A model generated the notes under the pieces. It had not been told where the DNA came from. It searched no databases and worked only from the letters and a program-made list of their open reading frames with translations. Source: Pirellulales bacterium (GTDB lineage Bacteria; Planctomycetota; Planctomycetia; Pirellulales; Thermoguttaceae). Taken from it: a stretch of DNA of 5,090 nt. The DNA is taken from the NCBI GenBank assembly GCA_030605745.1, contig JAUWHT010000419.1, forward strand, positions 1-5,090, given 5' to 3'. The translations under genes were made by a program, and so were the position numbers. This document shows positions 5,052 to 5,090 of this stretch, piece by piece (the stretch's first letter is position 1; each line of letters opens with the position of its first letter).

Positions 5052-5090
5052 TCTTAGAACGTGTTTTGAAATTACCGATGCGAGTCCCCT
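4925..5090. repeat. Probable intergenic repeat-like DNA at the 3' edge
   Basis: From about 4925 the reading frame loses protein-like character. The motif CATAACAAGGTGATGCACGC (4935-4954) resembles the opening of dispersed intergenic repeats I associate with Rhodopirellula-type genomes; this is from memory only. CGGTAATT (5002-5009) is the inverse of AATTACCG (5070-5077), and CCCACC-G-GGTGGG (5036-5048) is another near-palindrome. No gene is recognisable after 5051. Confidence 0.35.

Overview
The window is bacterial, moderately GC-rich DNA, most likely from a planctomycete (Pirellulales-like). The phylum is an inference. It rests on intergenic spacers full of short low-complexity repeats of a kind I associate with that group (16-bp and 7-bp tandem units, and a CTCCGTG/CTCCGTGG element), on host genes without a Shine-Dalgarno sequence, and on the overall mix of genes. 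No rRNA, tRNA or CRISPR array is visible.

Layout, left to right. (1) Positions 1-88 are the inner end of an insertion sequence (copy A) that continues off the left edge. (2) A minus-strand tyrosine recombinase of the XerD type, with all six catalytic residues, occupies about 131-1081. (3) A divergent spacer (about 1082-1391) holds a 16-bp tandem repeat, a 12-bp-stem hairpin and a 7-bp tandem repeat whose last base is the A of the next start codon. (4) A plus-strand OB-fold + HD-domain protein of the YhaM 3'-5' exoribonuclease type lies at 1392-2384. (5) A minus-strand remnant of a small DUF2283-type gene (2426-2626) has lost its 5' end exactly at an IS boundary. (6) A complete 1613-bp IS (copy B, 2627-4239) has 18-bp perfect terminal inverted repeats and a 457-aa DDE transposase carrying the IS4-type Y-(2)-R-(3)-E-(6)-K signature. 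(7) A plus-strand HEXXH metallopeptidase gene follows; its native 5' end is missing and its reading frame now opens inside the IS end. (8) The last ~150 bp look like non-coding or repeat sequence.

The genes do not form an evident pathway. XerD (chromosome dimer resolution) and the YhaM-like nuclease (RNA turnover) look like ordinary host genes. The interesting part is the architecture. Two inverted copies of one IS bracket the xerD/HD segment like a composite element. Copy B has no target-site duplication and lies between two different genes, each missing its 5' end, so the present arrangement looks like the product of a rearrangement rather than a simple insertion. I did not find convincing evidence of a new multi-gene system.
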